Source: Sarcophilus harrisii
Lineage: Eukaryota; Chordata; Mammalia; Dasyuromorphia; Dasyuridae
Length of the DNA: 64,000 nt
NCBI RefSeq assembly: GCF_902635505.1
Contig: NC_045428.1
Span: forward strand, 434,659,106 to 434,723,105
Direction of reading: 5' to 3'
Shown: positions 45,220-55,179 of the stretch, one piece after another
Layout: every line of letters begins with the position of its first letter
Position numbering within the stretch: position 1 is the stretch's first letter
Position numbers and translations under genes: made by a program
The notes under the pieces: model-generated
What the model was told of the DNA's origin: nothing
What the model saw: only the letters and a program-made list of their open reading frames with translations
Database searches by the model: none

Positions 45220-45600
45220 AAAATAACAATAATAGCAATAATGATAATTAATAATATAGCACTTACTGTATGCCAGGCACTACGCTAAGCTAATTACTAT
45301 CTCATTTGATCCTCTCAACAACCTTGGAAGAGAAAGTGCTAAATGGAACAAGAGGTTTGGCAATTGTTAATGCTGGAAAGTTACCCATGCATATAACCTG
45401 TAAATAAAAGGCTATTAAATTAAAAAAAAAAAAAAAAGGAAGAGAAAGTGCTATTATTATCCCATTTTACAGATGTGGAAACTGAGGCAGGCAGCATTTA
45501 AGTGATTTACCCAGAGTCACACCCCTAACATCTTGGGGTCACATTTGAACTCGGGTCCTTCTGACTCAAGGTCCAATATTCTATACGCTGCACTTAATCC
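45220..45600 (-). repeat. MIR-type SINE, split by a tiny L1
   Basis: Reversed-order CORE-SINE: gcacttactgtatgccaggc, acgctaagctaattactatc, then after the insertion cattttacagatgtggaaac, tgaggcaggcagcatttaag and gaactcgggtccttctgact. It resembles the copy at 52.15 kb. Confidence 0.78.
45341..45437 (+). mobile_element. Minimal L1 3'-end insertion with perfect 15-bp TSD
   Basis: Only about 80 bases of L1 3' end (aagaggtttggcaattgtta, cctgtaaataaaaggctatt) plus an A-run were inserted. The target ggaagagaaagtgct is exact at 45326-45340 and 45438-45452. The L1 end is the same type as at 20955-21173, so both come from the same younger subfamily. Confidence 0.96.
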
Positions 45601-45711
45601 ACTACCTACTTTTTAATATAGAAGAAAAATAGTTCAAAAGAGTATACCTTATAGGACACCTGGCCCATTTAACCACTCGGCTAGAAGAATTCTCGCTGAC
45701 TATACACTGAC

Positions 45712-45773
45712 ATACACACACACAATATATACACAAATGTATACTGCATGATTGTATGTATATGTATATATTT

Positions 45774-45806
<33 letters not shown>

Positions 45807-45833
45807 TTATATATGTATGTATGCATACTATAT
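45712..45833. repeat. Compound CA/TG/TA microsatellite
   Basis: Short runs of CA, TA, TG and ATGT units. The long minus-strand ORF across it is repeat translation. Confidence 0.9.
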
Positions 45834-46400
45834 GCTGACTTTCTCAAGAGGAATGTGAGCTCTTCTCCCCGGCATATTTATATTCCTAGTATTTAGCCAA
45901 ATGCTTTACACATAGTTGTTAAATTGTCCTACTGCATTCCATTTTCATTAATAATCTTGTCAAAATTTAAATATGGCTTAAAAACTGTAAATACTTTCAT
46001 GTATGACCCTTTTCTTTCTGTTTATGTATATGGAAGCTTTTTTTTCTTGACAGTAAGTTTAAAAATAGGAAACATTCATTTCCCAGAGACACATGTCTCC
46101 AGTTTTTTAATAAAAGTCCATGGAAAAATAAGATTTGGTATATAAAAATTCACTTCACAAGCAATTTTAAAAGTGTTAACCCCAAGATAACGTCTTAATA
46201 TTTAAGGATGTAGCAAATCTTTTAAAAAGCACGTATTTGAAAGTAACTGCAGAATACCTTTCTAACATTCCCAGGCAGACCACTCAAAATAAGTTACAGA
46301 AGATGAATAAAAAGTTTGCTGGGGCTATATTTTACATTTACTCACAAAATCCCTAGGCTGAAGCTAAGCTTCGCTCAAGTTCTATTTCCCTAATAATGGG
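45834..46400. other. Unassigned AT-rich sequence
   Basis: No repeat recognised. It forms the AT-rich left border of the CpG island. Confidence 0.4.
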
Positions 46401-47099
46401 CAGAAGGCAAACATTTGAATGTTTCTTGAGTTGTTTGGGGTTTAAAGCCCTTTTTGGGACCTGGGCTTTTAAAAAATGGTCGGATTACCCTGGGCTATGG
46501 AGAAGGAAGTGCCTGCATTCAAAACCCAGCAGAGGTATAAGTGTCTGACAGGTATGGAGGAAGAGGCCTGGGAGCTGGGACAGAGCTTGTCGAGAAGGCA
46601 GGAAGACAAGGAGCGGGGACGGTGGGAGAGAGGGGAGTGGTCGGGATCCAAGCGGCCCAGCCCTGGGCCAGAGACAGAAGCCATCGCCTGCCTCCTCCTC
46701 TGGGGTCACCGTTCCCCCGAGGGTTGGTCCTGGGGCCAAGGCCAGGCAGGACCTGCCTTTCAGGTAGGAGCCAGAGCCAGGAAGGAATCTTGCCTGGAGT
46801 CCACCCATTCGCGCCCAGCGCGCCCAGCGCAACAGGACTGGAAGCCCTTAGGGGAGTGTAGTTAACAAAACACACAGCAAAACAGGGCCGAGTATCCCGC
46901 AGTGTGGTTTCTGGCAATGCCCGTCTGACCTGATCTATTAAAAACCAATCGGTCAGTTTTTGTGTCGCCAGAGGACGTCTAAGGGCGGCCTGGTCTCAGT
47001 TACATGAAGCGACATAGAAGGATCCCCATCTCCAAGAGAGGCTAATGAACAGGACTCTCAACCTGGCTTCTGCGGGTAGTTTGAGGAACTCCTTGCATT

Positions 47100-47520
47100 C
47101 AGACGGGGTGGGGGAAACTTCGTGTTTATTTTCACCAAGCGAAATTTAGCATCTCCTTCCCCGTGATTCTGGGAAGGGGTCCGGAGAGGTTTCACCAGAC
47201 TCTCTTGTAGGAACCTACGGCAGATAATAGAATTCAAGAAGCCCTGATCTAAAGGGTCAAAGACCTCATGATAGTGAATGTAATAGGCCCGGACGGGCTG
47301 GAGGAGGCTATTACATTGTTTAATAAAAAGGGCTGTTTTTAGATTACACATTTGTGTACTTTGTCTCGCGTCAAAGGTCGAGCATTCTGAGCATCCCCAT
47401 TTCTCGTCAGGCTACAGACGGCGTCCCGGGGCCGATTTGGAAACACAAATTACGTGCCCGGTAACTCATCGTGTGAAGAATTAAATTGTTCCTTTAACTT
47501 TTTTTAACCTCGTGCGCTCT
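47100..47520. promoter_or_regulatory. Conserved-looking shoulder of the CpG island
   Basis: Repeat-free sequence of balanced composition. It has nuclear-receptor-like half sites (gggtcaaagacct at about 47254 and caaaggtcg at about 47371) and AT-rich homeodomain-like cores (acaaattacg near 47447, gaattaaattg near 47478). Regulatory function is inferred. Confidence 0.35.
47277..47317. repeat. Inverted repeat with 10-bp perfect arms
   Basis: AATGTAATAG (47277-47286) and CTATTACATT (47308-47317) are exact complements around a 21-base spacer. The spacer itself starts with the small hairpin gcccggacgggc. It could form a stem-loop in DNA or RNA, or be paired sites for a dimeric factor. Confidence 0.8.
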
Positions 47521-48801
47521 TGGAAAAAAGCGGCGCGGCCATGGAGTTGTGCTTTTCCTTGTAGAAGGCTTAAACGTGGTCACTTTGGAGAGGGTCTATA
47601 TGCTCTTTGAGTGGACCTCCCGTAGCCCGCGTCTGCTAATTTGTTTTTTCTTTCCGTCTCCCCCACACCCCCTCCCAGGCGCTCAACTCCACTCATCCAG
47701 GCCCAGGGTGACCTGACCCCTTTTGAAAAGCAAATCATTTTTTTCTTTTGCAAAGGAAAGAGCGGCCCCACTTCTCCCCCACCTTCTCCCCTCCCACTTT
47801 ATCTCTCCGGCCGTCTGGCATTTGGGATTTTCTACAGCCACCACCCTCGCCGCCCCTCCCCCTCCGGCCCCGCACATGGCCCCGGGACTTTCTGTTTCCA
47901 AGCTGGGAGAAAAGGCGTCCTTGTAACCTTTATTTTTATTTCTTAAAAAAAAAAAAAAAAAAAAAAAAGCAACCACCATCTCCTCACCCGGAACTGCCGA
48001 GGGGAAGCAGACATTATCTAACCCAAAGTCCATTATAAATCAGTAACCCAGAGGCGGCCGGTTGTGCTACGTTCCCTTCCCCGCTCTTTAGTGACCTTGC
48101 ATTGTGGGTACGAGACGGGCTGAGGGAGAAGCAGCCGGCCAGCCGCTACAAAAGAGCTCGGAAAGGCTCGGGCCGGGCTTTCACTACGGGAGGGCGGGAC
48201 TTGAGCGTCTTGTTTTCTCCCAAGTCTGGGCGCAGCTCTACGAGACGGCACTCCTCCCCCACTCCCCTCCCCTCCTCCCTCCTCCTCTCGCCCATGGCTC
48301 CTAAGTTTTTCTGCCCCTCCCTCTACCCGTCTCTCCCGCGCCCCCTCCCTCTGGTAGCCGGTGGCCCCTGGTTTTTTATGGCCCTTCCCCCTCTTTTTCC
48401 CCAGTCCCGCTTCCTTTCTCTCTCCTTTCCCCCGGGCTCCCTTCCCCCTCTGAGCCTGCAGCCCTTCCAGCCCGCCTGCCTTCTGCTTTTTAAGACCGGG
48501 GTAGCCCAACTTGAGGGGCTGATAAAAAGAAAATCACCATTAAAAAGCAGAGCAGGGAAATGGGTTTACCAGGAGGGACGGCAAAGAACACCAAACCATA
48601 AAAAGTAACTCCAGGAAGTGAAAGACACAGGCACAAAACGCAAAACAAAAAACCAAAGGCTCATAATCTTATTTGTACATCTTTTCTTTCGGTTTTCTTT
48701 AAAAAAAAAAAAAAAAAAAAAGGTTTTGTAGTTTTCCACCCTAAGACCAGAAACATCAAAGGAAATGGGTACATTTTAAAATAGAAAGGAAGAAAAGGGA
48801 C

Positions 48802-48842
48802 GGGGGGTGGGGCGGGGGGAGGATTCTCCCCCCACCCCCTCC
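48802..48842. other. G-run/C-run near-palindrome, G-quadruplex-prone
   Basis: A plus-strand run of four G-blocks (48802-48822) is followed at once by matching C-blocks (48828-48842). The centre GGGGGGAGGATTCTCCCCCC is 18/20 palindromic. Either strand could fold into a G-quadruplex, or the region into a hairpin. It lies just downstream of the candidate minus-strand start site. Confidence 0.75.
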
Positions 48843-48944
48843 CGGAAATCTGCCCGAGAGACGCCGGCAGCAGCTGCGGCGGTAGCGGCAGCAGCCCCCG
48901 GCGAGCCCTCCCCCGCCAGCGAGCGTGCGCCGCAGTCCCGGGCG

Positions 48945-49050
48945 CAGCCATCTGACAAACCCAGGAAGTTCCGAAGGCGCCACGTGAGGCCGGCCTTTCT
49001 CGGGTTACCAGCATCGCAGCGCCAAGTTTCTCAGACAAACCCATTGGCTG
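48945..49050 (-). promoter_or_regulatory. Candidate minus-strand core promoter
   Basis: Read on the minus strand from 49050 down, the order is an AGCCAATGG CCAAT box (49041-49049), a CACGTG E-box (48981-48986), a paired ETS-like GGAACTTCC (about 48965-48974), and a CAGATGGCTGCG element (48943-48954). The last resembles the YY1-type start-site motif. The CCAAT box sits about 90 bases upstream of that element, the usual distance. No TATA box is present, as expected for a CpG island. An ATG in fair context (48951) opens a GC-rich frame that I do not recognise. Confidence 0.5.
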
Positions 49051-49240
49051 CGGCGGCAGGCCCCGGCCCGTCTGGGCATCCCAAGGCCCGCATTCAGGCG
49101 CGAGCGCGCGGCCGGGAGGGCGGCCGGCCCCGGGGCCGCCTAGTGCCGCCCAGTGTTGGCCGGGAGAAGGGAGGCCGAGCGCCGTCGGCGAGCGCCGGCT
49201 CCGTCCCGCCCCGGGAAATAGGACCTAGCTGTTGCTTACT

Positions 49241-49253
49241 GGGTCAGGGGTCA
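49241..49253 (+). promoter_or_regulatory. Perfect DR1 nuclear-receptor site
   Basis: GGGTCA-G-GGGTCA is a direct repeat of the half site with one-base spacing, the DR1 form bound by COUP-TF, RXR heterodimers or HNF4. It lies within the CpG-dense core. Confidence 0.55.
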
Positions 49254-49794
49254 CGTTTGGGCGAGCGATCGCTTCGTGGAAGCTGACGCGGCGCTAGGAA
49301 GTAAGGCGCCCGGTACCGCTTTCTGCCCAGCCGGAGGGTCCTCGCCGGGCTTTCTTACGTTCCTAACAAAACCGGGGGCTTATGTGTGTCCTGATGTGTA
49401 AGCGGCGTCCCCGGCGGGCTGGGGTCGGCCCCAGCGGTGAGCGCGGTGAGCGCGCCGGCCGCCGGGAGGGCCGGGGCTCTCCTCCCCTTCCCCTCCCAGC
49501 TCCGCGAGCCCTCCTTCTGACATTCACGGACCTGCGCCGACCCCAGAAAGGTTGTAGTTACGTGTCGGAGGCGCTCCTAGACGCCATTCTCCTCCCAGAA
49601 CGCGCCTCTCTTAGCCACACGGAACCAACTGCTTTTCGGTTGGAAAACGCCCACTGGCTGTGTAAAAACCAGAGAAGGGCTATCCCCGAAGAGGAAGGCC
49701 CTCTAAGGCGCCGCGGGCTCGTTAAAGAGGCAAGACCCGAGGGCGGGAGGGGGGAGGAGCGGCGGCGGCAAGCCTAGAGGTGGGAGGGAGGCAA

Positions 49795-49890
49795 GGTGAC
49801 CGGGGACCCGCTTTGTGACCTTGAGCCAGACGTTGCCTTCTCGCCCTCGGTTTTTCTCCTTTGTAAAATGGAGCGTGGGACCTAATGGAC
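49795..49890 (+). repeat. MIR-type SINE remnant inside the CpG island
   Basis: ctttgtgaccttgagccaga, then cggtttttctcctttgtaaa and atggagcg, follow the MIR body order. It marks where the unique island core gives way to ordinary genomic repeats on the right. Confidence 0.65.
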
Positions 49891-50650
49891 AAGGCAGGCC
49901 TTAGAGAGTGGGAGTCTGGGGACCCAGGAGCGCGGGTGGATGCTCCTGAGTGGGGGAGCAAAGGCACCACACTCTGGAGCCGAAGAGTGCACTTGGGATC
50001 TTTTGTTGCTCCCTTGTGCCGGACACCCAGCAGAAGCAATGGGAGGCCAGAAATAAGCCTTGGACAGTTCGGCAGAGACAGACGAACAGAAGTGATTTAG
50101 TCAGAAATCCTTGCCCAATTCCTCCGCTTCCCTTATCTTGCACATACAGCTGAAGGCTGGAGCAAGGGGAAAGCGCCCCGGAAGACACAAATCCCTTTCT
50201 TCCCCAGGTGGCATTTCCTGGGAAGCGCCAAGAGATGGGTAGTGAGGTGTTCGAGCACCGTCCTTTAGTCTTTGGTCAGGACTCTCCCTCCCCCTCATCC
50301 CAGAGACCTGCTCCTTGTGACCCTCATCCTCGCCAAAGGCTGCCCCAGGTTACCGAAGAGTTGATGACCGGATCCTGCATTAAGAGGTCCCAATGAAACA
50401 AAATAACCTCTGACAATTAAAAAGAAAAATGTTTAAATAAGTCTCTACTCCCTCCAGCTTTGATATAAACTCCAATTGTTTTATTACACATCCCCAAGTA
50501 AAGGTAATGAGGAAAGTTGGGGAAGATTTGGTTTTTTTGTCCTTTCGCTTAGATTCCTAAGTAGTTCCATAAGTGTCTTGACTAAATGGTTTCATTTCTT
50601 GAGTTCACAGGATCAAGAGCTTGAAAAAACACTTTCAGAATGGTCTAGTC

Positions 50651-51160
50651 TAGTCCTCAAGCTTTTTAGTCACAGGCAGAATTTTTTTTACATTCTTAAA
50701 CATTATTGAGGACTCCAAATAATTTTTGTTTATATGGGTTAGACCTATTGATTTTTATTGTATTCGAAGTTAAAATAAGTAGGTTTTTTAAATGTTTATT
50801 CATTTTTAAAAATAATAAACCCATTGCATGTTAACATATCATGTTTTATCAAATATAACTTTTTCAAAACAAAAAATAGTATTGTAACATTTTTTGCAGT
50901 CTTACAAATCTTTTTTATGTCTGGCTTAATAGAGGACATCTGGATTCTCATATCTGCTTATGTATCAATCTGTTGCAATCTGTTGTTTTAGTTGAAGTAT
51001 TTGAAGAAAATCTGGCCTCACACAGATATGTAGTTGGAAAAGGGAGGTATAGTTTATCAAATAAATAATGTCTTTACTATTATGAAAATAGTTTTGACCT
51101 TGTCCCTGAAGTGGTCTTGGTGTGGACTCCCCAGGAGTTCTCAGGTTTTGCTTTGAGACA
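50651..51160 (-). mobile_element. Longer hAT-type element, same family as 29832
   Basis: Starts with a ctagtcctcaagctttttag end and contains attgaggactccaaataatt, aataaacccattgcatgtta and gtctggcttaatagaggaca. It ends with gttttgctttgagac. I recall this order from an old mammal-wide hAT-type DNA transposon with CAGTGGTTCTCAAA ends. About 510 bp, no intact transposase. Confidence 0.72.
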
Positions 51161-51164
51161 AGAT

Positions 51165-51240
51165 GATCTAGTATAATCCCCTCATTTCATAGAGGTGATT
51201 TAGAGAGTGATCACATAGCTAATGAGTGGAAGGTATTTAT
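51165..51240 (-). repeat. MIR-type fragment
   Basis: gatgatctagtataatcccc, then catagctaatgagtggaagg, fit a reversed MAR1/MIR body. Confidence 0.55.
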
Positions 51241-51282
51241 TGAGTATTCAAATATTTATTCAAGCACTGTGGTAATAGTAGG

Positions 51283-51480
51283 AAGAAAAGTCATTTTGGA
51301 GTCAGAAGATCTAGGTTGAAATCCCACCTTAACCTTTGCTTCAAATCCTACCTGTGTGACTTGGAGCAACTGACAAACTCTGGGCCTCAACTTCTTTATC
51401 TGTCAAGTGAGGAAGTTAGACTAGATAAGCCCCAAAGTAATTTACAGCTCTAAATATGTACCATGACTCTGTGACCTACA
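51283..51480 (+). repeat. MAR1-type SINE
   Basis: attttggagtcagaagatct, gggcctcaacttctttatct, gaagttagactagataagcc and tttacagctctaaatatgta appear in MAR1 order. Confidence 0.75.
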
Positions 51481-51591
51481 GTGTCACTACACATGCTGTT
51501 CTATTGTGGGAAATAGAAGCTGTAGTCTCTGACTTTCTGGATCTTATATAATTATACTATATACATAAGACATATACACAAAAAATTCCAT

Positions 51592-51921
51592 AAAGACATA
51601 CATTTGGATTATTATAAATACCCAAATTAAGTAGAACGAACATATAAAGACACTATCTACATCCAGGGAAAGAACTGATAGATAGAAGTATATATATAAA
51701 AATTTTATTTATAAATGTGCACACACATATTTGTGTCTAATAATAGCCATCTCTGCTAGGATAGGGGGAGGGAAGACAAAAGTAATAAAAAAAGTTGCAT
51801 GAGAACTTTATTGTATATTTGAAAGGAATAGCAAGTTGTACATAATCGATTTGCAGTTTCATGATATGGAAATGACTTGTTTTATTTTTTAAGTCCTGAA
51901 TAAGATAAATGAAAATTTAAA
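51592..51921 (+). mobile_element. L1-type 3' region insertion with long TSD
   Basis: The segment has the L1-like 3'UTR wording (ctatctacatccagggaaag, gatagggggagggaagacaa) and an A-rich end. It is flanked by 25-bp direct repeats at 51567-51591 and 51922-51946 that differ at only two bases, both beginning aagacatata. It lies in an older repeat of the 'ggcttcatggaggaggtttt' kind (51950-52130). Confidence 0.85.
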
Positions 51922-52139
51922 AAGACATATATACAAAAAACTCCATGGAGAAAGTGCCATGATGGGTGAGAAAGAAGCAAAGCTTCACTTCTGATGGGGG
52001 ACTATCTGAGAAGGCTTCATGGAGGAGGTTTTACCTGACCTGGTCATTGAAGGGAGAGAGGAAAATGAGCAACTGGGGATGGGGAGTACAAAGGGCATTC
52101 TAAGAGGAGGAAACAGATGGACCACAAAGGAAATATTTG

Positions 52140-52400
52140 CTTACATTAGATTTTTTCAAAAATAGTTAATATTTATATAGCACTTACTATGTGCCAGGTA
52201 TCTTGCTAAGCACTTATACAGTTATCATTTCATTGGCCCCCACAGTGACCAGAGGAGGGAGGTGCTATTAGTATCTCATTTTACATCTGAGGAAACTGGC
52301 CCACAGCTTAAGTGACTTGATGAGATTCACACAGCTAGTAAGTGTCACAGGTCAGATTTGAACTCAGATCAGCACTCTAGAGCACTTTCTTACAACAAAC
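52140..52400 (-). repeat. MIR-type SINE
   Basis: Reversed order: tagcacttactatgtgccag, tatctcattttacatctgag, gaaactggcccacagcttaa, and tcagatttgaactcagatca. It is near full length. Confidence 0.78.
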
Positions 52401-52902
52401 CTGTGAGTTGGTAGTGCAGACCCTATCACTCCCTCCTCCCTACCTCATAACCAAACAAGCTTTCATAAAGGAAATGACATCTGATTTGGGCCTAAAGAAG
52501 TGCAAGTAAGATAGGAGGGGGGAAAATCAGAGATCACAGTGTTCTATACATACTCTATGTCAGAATTTAGCTTTTATATAGGTCACTATAAGAAAAAGAA
52601 AAGGGTCCTAAGCTTCCCTGCAACAACTCAGTCTTACAAGATAGTGAAAATAGCACAGTCTTTATTTAAGCAGACAAAAAATGTAGACTTCCATCAGAGT
52701 CCATAAACAGTCAAACACCTCTCCTTCCTTTCCTGGTGAGCCTCTCCCTCCTAAGGGACACTACAATCCTCCCAAATCTAAATTACTGTCTGGAGAAGGC
52801 CTCTTAAATCTCACTCTAAAAAGAAAGCACCAAGCAATCTATCCATTGCTCTTGGGAGTGAGATTTTTCTATCAGACCCTTCACCTTACTATTTTATTAT
52901 AT
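52401..52902. other. Unassigned sequence
   Basis: No repeat or gene recognised. Confidence 0.4.
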
Positions 52903-52916
52903 TTCTCCTGTCTTTG

Positions 52917-53450
52917 TTGTTTTATTTTAAATAAGAGCTTTTTATTGTCAAAATACATGCAAAGATAGTTTTCAACATTCACCCCTGAAAAACCTTGTGT
53001 TCCAAATTTTTCTCCCTCCTTTCCCCTACCTTCTCCCCCAAAAAGGAAATAATCCAATATATGTTTAACATATGCAGTTCTTCTATACATATTTCCACAT
53101 TTATCATGCTGCACAAGAAAAACCAGATGAAAAAGGACAAAATGAGAAATAAAACAAAAAACAAACAACAAAAAAGGTCAAAATACTATTTTGTGATCCA
53201 CATTCAATCCTCATAGTTTTCTCTCGGGGTGCAGATGGCTCTCCCCCTTACAAAACCACTGGAACTGGCCTGAATCACCTTATTGTTGAGAAGAGCCATG
53301 TCCATCAAAATTGATCATTGTATAATCTTGTTGCCCTGTACAATGATCTCCTGGTTCTGCTCACTTCACTCAGCATCAGTTCCTGTAAGTCTCTCCAGGC
53401 CTCTCTGAAATCATCCTGCTGGTTGTTTCTTATAAAGCAATACTATTCCA
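52917..53450 (-). mobile_element. L1 3'UTR and last ORF2 codons, minus strand
   Basis: Reversed L1 tail (ataagagctttttattgtca, aaccttgtgttccaaatttt), then the A-rich part, then gtaagtctctccaggcctct, the complement of the last ORF2 codons. Possible imperfect TSD: tttctcctgtcttt (about 52902) and ttcctcctgtttta (about 53451). Confidence 0.87.
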
Positions 53451-53463
53451 TTCCTCCTGTTTT

Positions 53464-54610
53464 ATAATACATACTACTATGGGATTGAGTAAACCACTCA
53501 GTCATTAAAAAGCTGACCATCTTCTCCTAGACCTCCATACAGCTCACAGGACTGGGGCAAGGCCTGAGATTACTTCTCAGCTATCTGTTTTGCTGTTTCC
53601 TGGTTTTGCCTCCCACTTGGTGCAGGAAATGCTCCACTGTTCAGTCCTTACTCTAACAGATGCTGGCTTGGCTCAAGAACTCCCTGCTGTTCCATCTGGG
53701 CCTCTCTGGCCTCCTACCCCCACCCTGGGCCATGTGCTTCTTTGAAGCACAAGGTTTCCTGGAAGGATCAACGAGAATCCCCAGAGGAGCTGTCTAAAAG
53801 TACAAGTTTCCTCTCCTGGGAGCCAAGTCTGGGTCTCTCTGTAACTACTTTTCTCTCTTTCTCTTTCAATGAGTCTCCAAGGATACATACAAGGGATGAA
53901 CAAGCCCTCAGTTTACATATCTGTAAAATGAGGAAGTTCAATGTTATTTTCAAGGATCCTCCTAGTTTAAAAAAAATTTTTTTTTAATTTAATATCTAAT
54001 AACTCTATGTATTAAAGAGACCAAGGGAAGACCCAGGACCACAAAAGGCCTTATCATATTATAGGGCTAACTTTGTCAAGGGGATTTTAGTACCTCTTTA
54101 AGGAAAAAGTGAGAAGGATTCAAGTGAATATAACTAAGCTCCTTCTGGATATATTCTCTATAGTTGTTAACTACAGAACCCTAGATAAACTGTACTTGGC
54201 TAGTACAATCCCCCTTATGTTACAGGTGAGGAACCTGAAGCTTAAGGAAATCTAGTCCTTGCCTAAAAATCACTTATGATCCAATACTTTCTATCATCTC
54301 TTCTCTGACCCAGAGAATAATGTTAGTACAGCCTACATAATCAGCAATCTCCTTTATACACTCAAAAAAGAACTGAGCCAAATGATATTTACAACTATGT
54401 CTGTAAATAGAATGACAAGGAAATTAAGGTGGTATTTTGAACTCAGGATCATGATCATATTCACATTGGAACAGACTTGAGAGGTGCCTTCTACAGCCCT
54501 TATAAGAATAACTCAAAAATCTAAGAGAGTCCTTATACCTCTGAGTTAAAAAGGACCATCAAGTGCAAGCTACGAGCTGAACAGAAATTCTATCTACAAC
54601 ATTCATGACT
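53464..54610. other. Mostly unassigned, with small MIR traces
   Basis: Short CORE-SINE traces lie at about 53905-53970 (cctcagtttacatatctgta) and 54190-54265. The remainder is not recognised. Confidence 0.45.
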
Positions 54611-54627
54611 GTACTCATTCCCTAGAA

Positions 54628-54775
54628 CCTAGCTGCTTAAACTGTGATTTTCAACCCCATGTGGGGTCTCATAACTAAATGTGGGGGTCACCAAATTATG
54701 ATTTACTATCAGTAAATATTTGATTTATATACTTATTCTATATGCCCATATATAAGATCTGTAATAGGTAACTGT
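54628..54775 (+). mobile_element. Truncated hAT-type element, same family as 7634 and 28957
   Basis: Begins cctagctgcttaaactgtga and contains aaccccatgtggggtctcat and ctaaatgtgggggtcaccaa. The copy at 7.6 kb has the same order (tcccatatgggtcttgtaat). The right end is not identifiable. Confidence 0.7.
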
Positions 54776-54799
54776 CTCCTTCCCAGGAAACACATTTTA

Positions 54800-55030
54800 C
54801 TTTTGTAAAATCTTAACTATAGGAAGTTTTTCCTTATATCAAGCCAAAATCTGCTTCTGGAACTTCTACCCTTTGCTTCTAGCTTCTTCTGCCCTGCAGG
54901 GCCACACAGAACAAGTCTAATCTCTCCTCGGTATGACAGGCTTTCAAGCACTTAACACAACTATATCATCTCTCCCCTAAGTCTTTCTTTCCCCAGGCTA
55001 AATCTCCCCAGTTGCTCTGGTAATAGGGAG
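54800..55030 (+). repeat. L3/CR1-type LINE 3' end
   Basis: taggaagtttttccttatat, gcttctggaacttctaccct, tgcagggccacacagaacaa and ccaggctaaatctccccagt follow the L3-type 3' order. Confidence 0.72.
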
Positions 55031-55136
55031 CTGACTCATAACAGATGCCAAAAATATGAATGACAGTTTTTCAGAGAGGGTCAAAGCACATTACTGATTA
55101 GGCCAACATATTCGCTTGCTCCTCAGTGTTCCTCAG

Positions 55137-55138
<2 letters not shown>

Positions 55139-55177
<39 letters not shown>
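55139..55177. repeat. (AC)n microsatellite
   Basis: Pure run of about 19 AC units. Its purity suggests current length polymorphism. Confidence 0.97.

Positions 55178-55179
<2 letters not shown>

Larger units (their letters stand above)
46400..50400. promoter_or_regulatory. Large GC-rich, CpG-rich island
   Basis: Base composition changes sharply here. CpG is frequent (for example at 48850-49250 and 49390-49760), while it is rare elsewhere in the window. The island has a GC-rich left block (46470-46860), an AT-richer shoulder (46900-47540), pyrimidine-rich tracts (47640-47900 and 48230-48480), A-runs (47945-47968, about 48700-48720) and the most CpG-dense core (48780-49780). Islands this broad often mark promoters of developmental regulators or divergent transcripts. 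I found no exon I can name. ORFs up to 168 residues here are long because stop codons are rare in GC-rich DNA. Confidence 0.88.

Noticed and set aside
46476-46917. Overlapping GC-rich frames of 106-132 residues on both strands
   Set aside because: Several frames are open at once on both strands, which points to composition rather than coding.
48102-48608. 168-residue plus-strand frame and overlapping 158-residue minus-strand frame
   Set aside because: Both lie in pyrimidine-rich CpG-island DNA where stops are rare. Composition is low-complexity (P/S/L or R/G/E rich), and neither strand shows a recognisable domain.
48661-49044. Minus-strand frame containing the MAAPGTAAHARW start, possible first coding exon
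   Set aside because: The ATG has fair context near the putative start site, but the frame runs into a poly(F) stretch from an A-run and shows no domain or convincing splice donor. Not called as a CDS.
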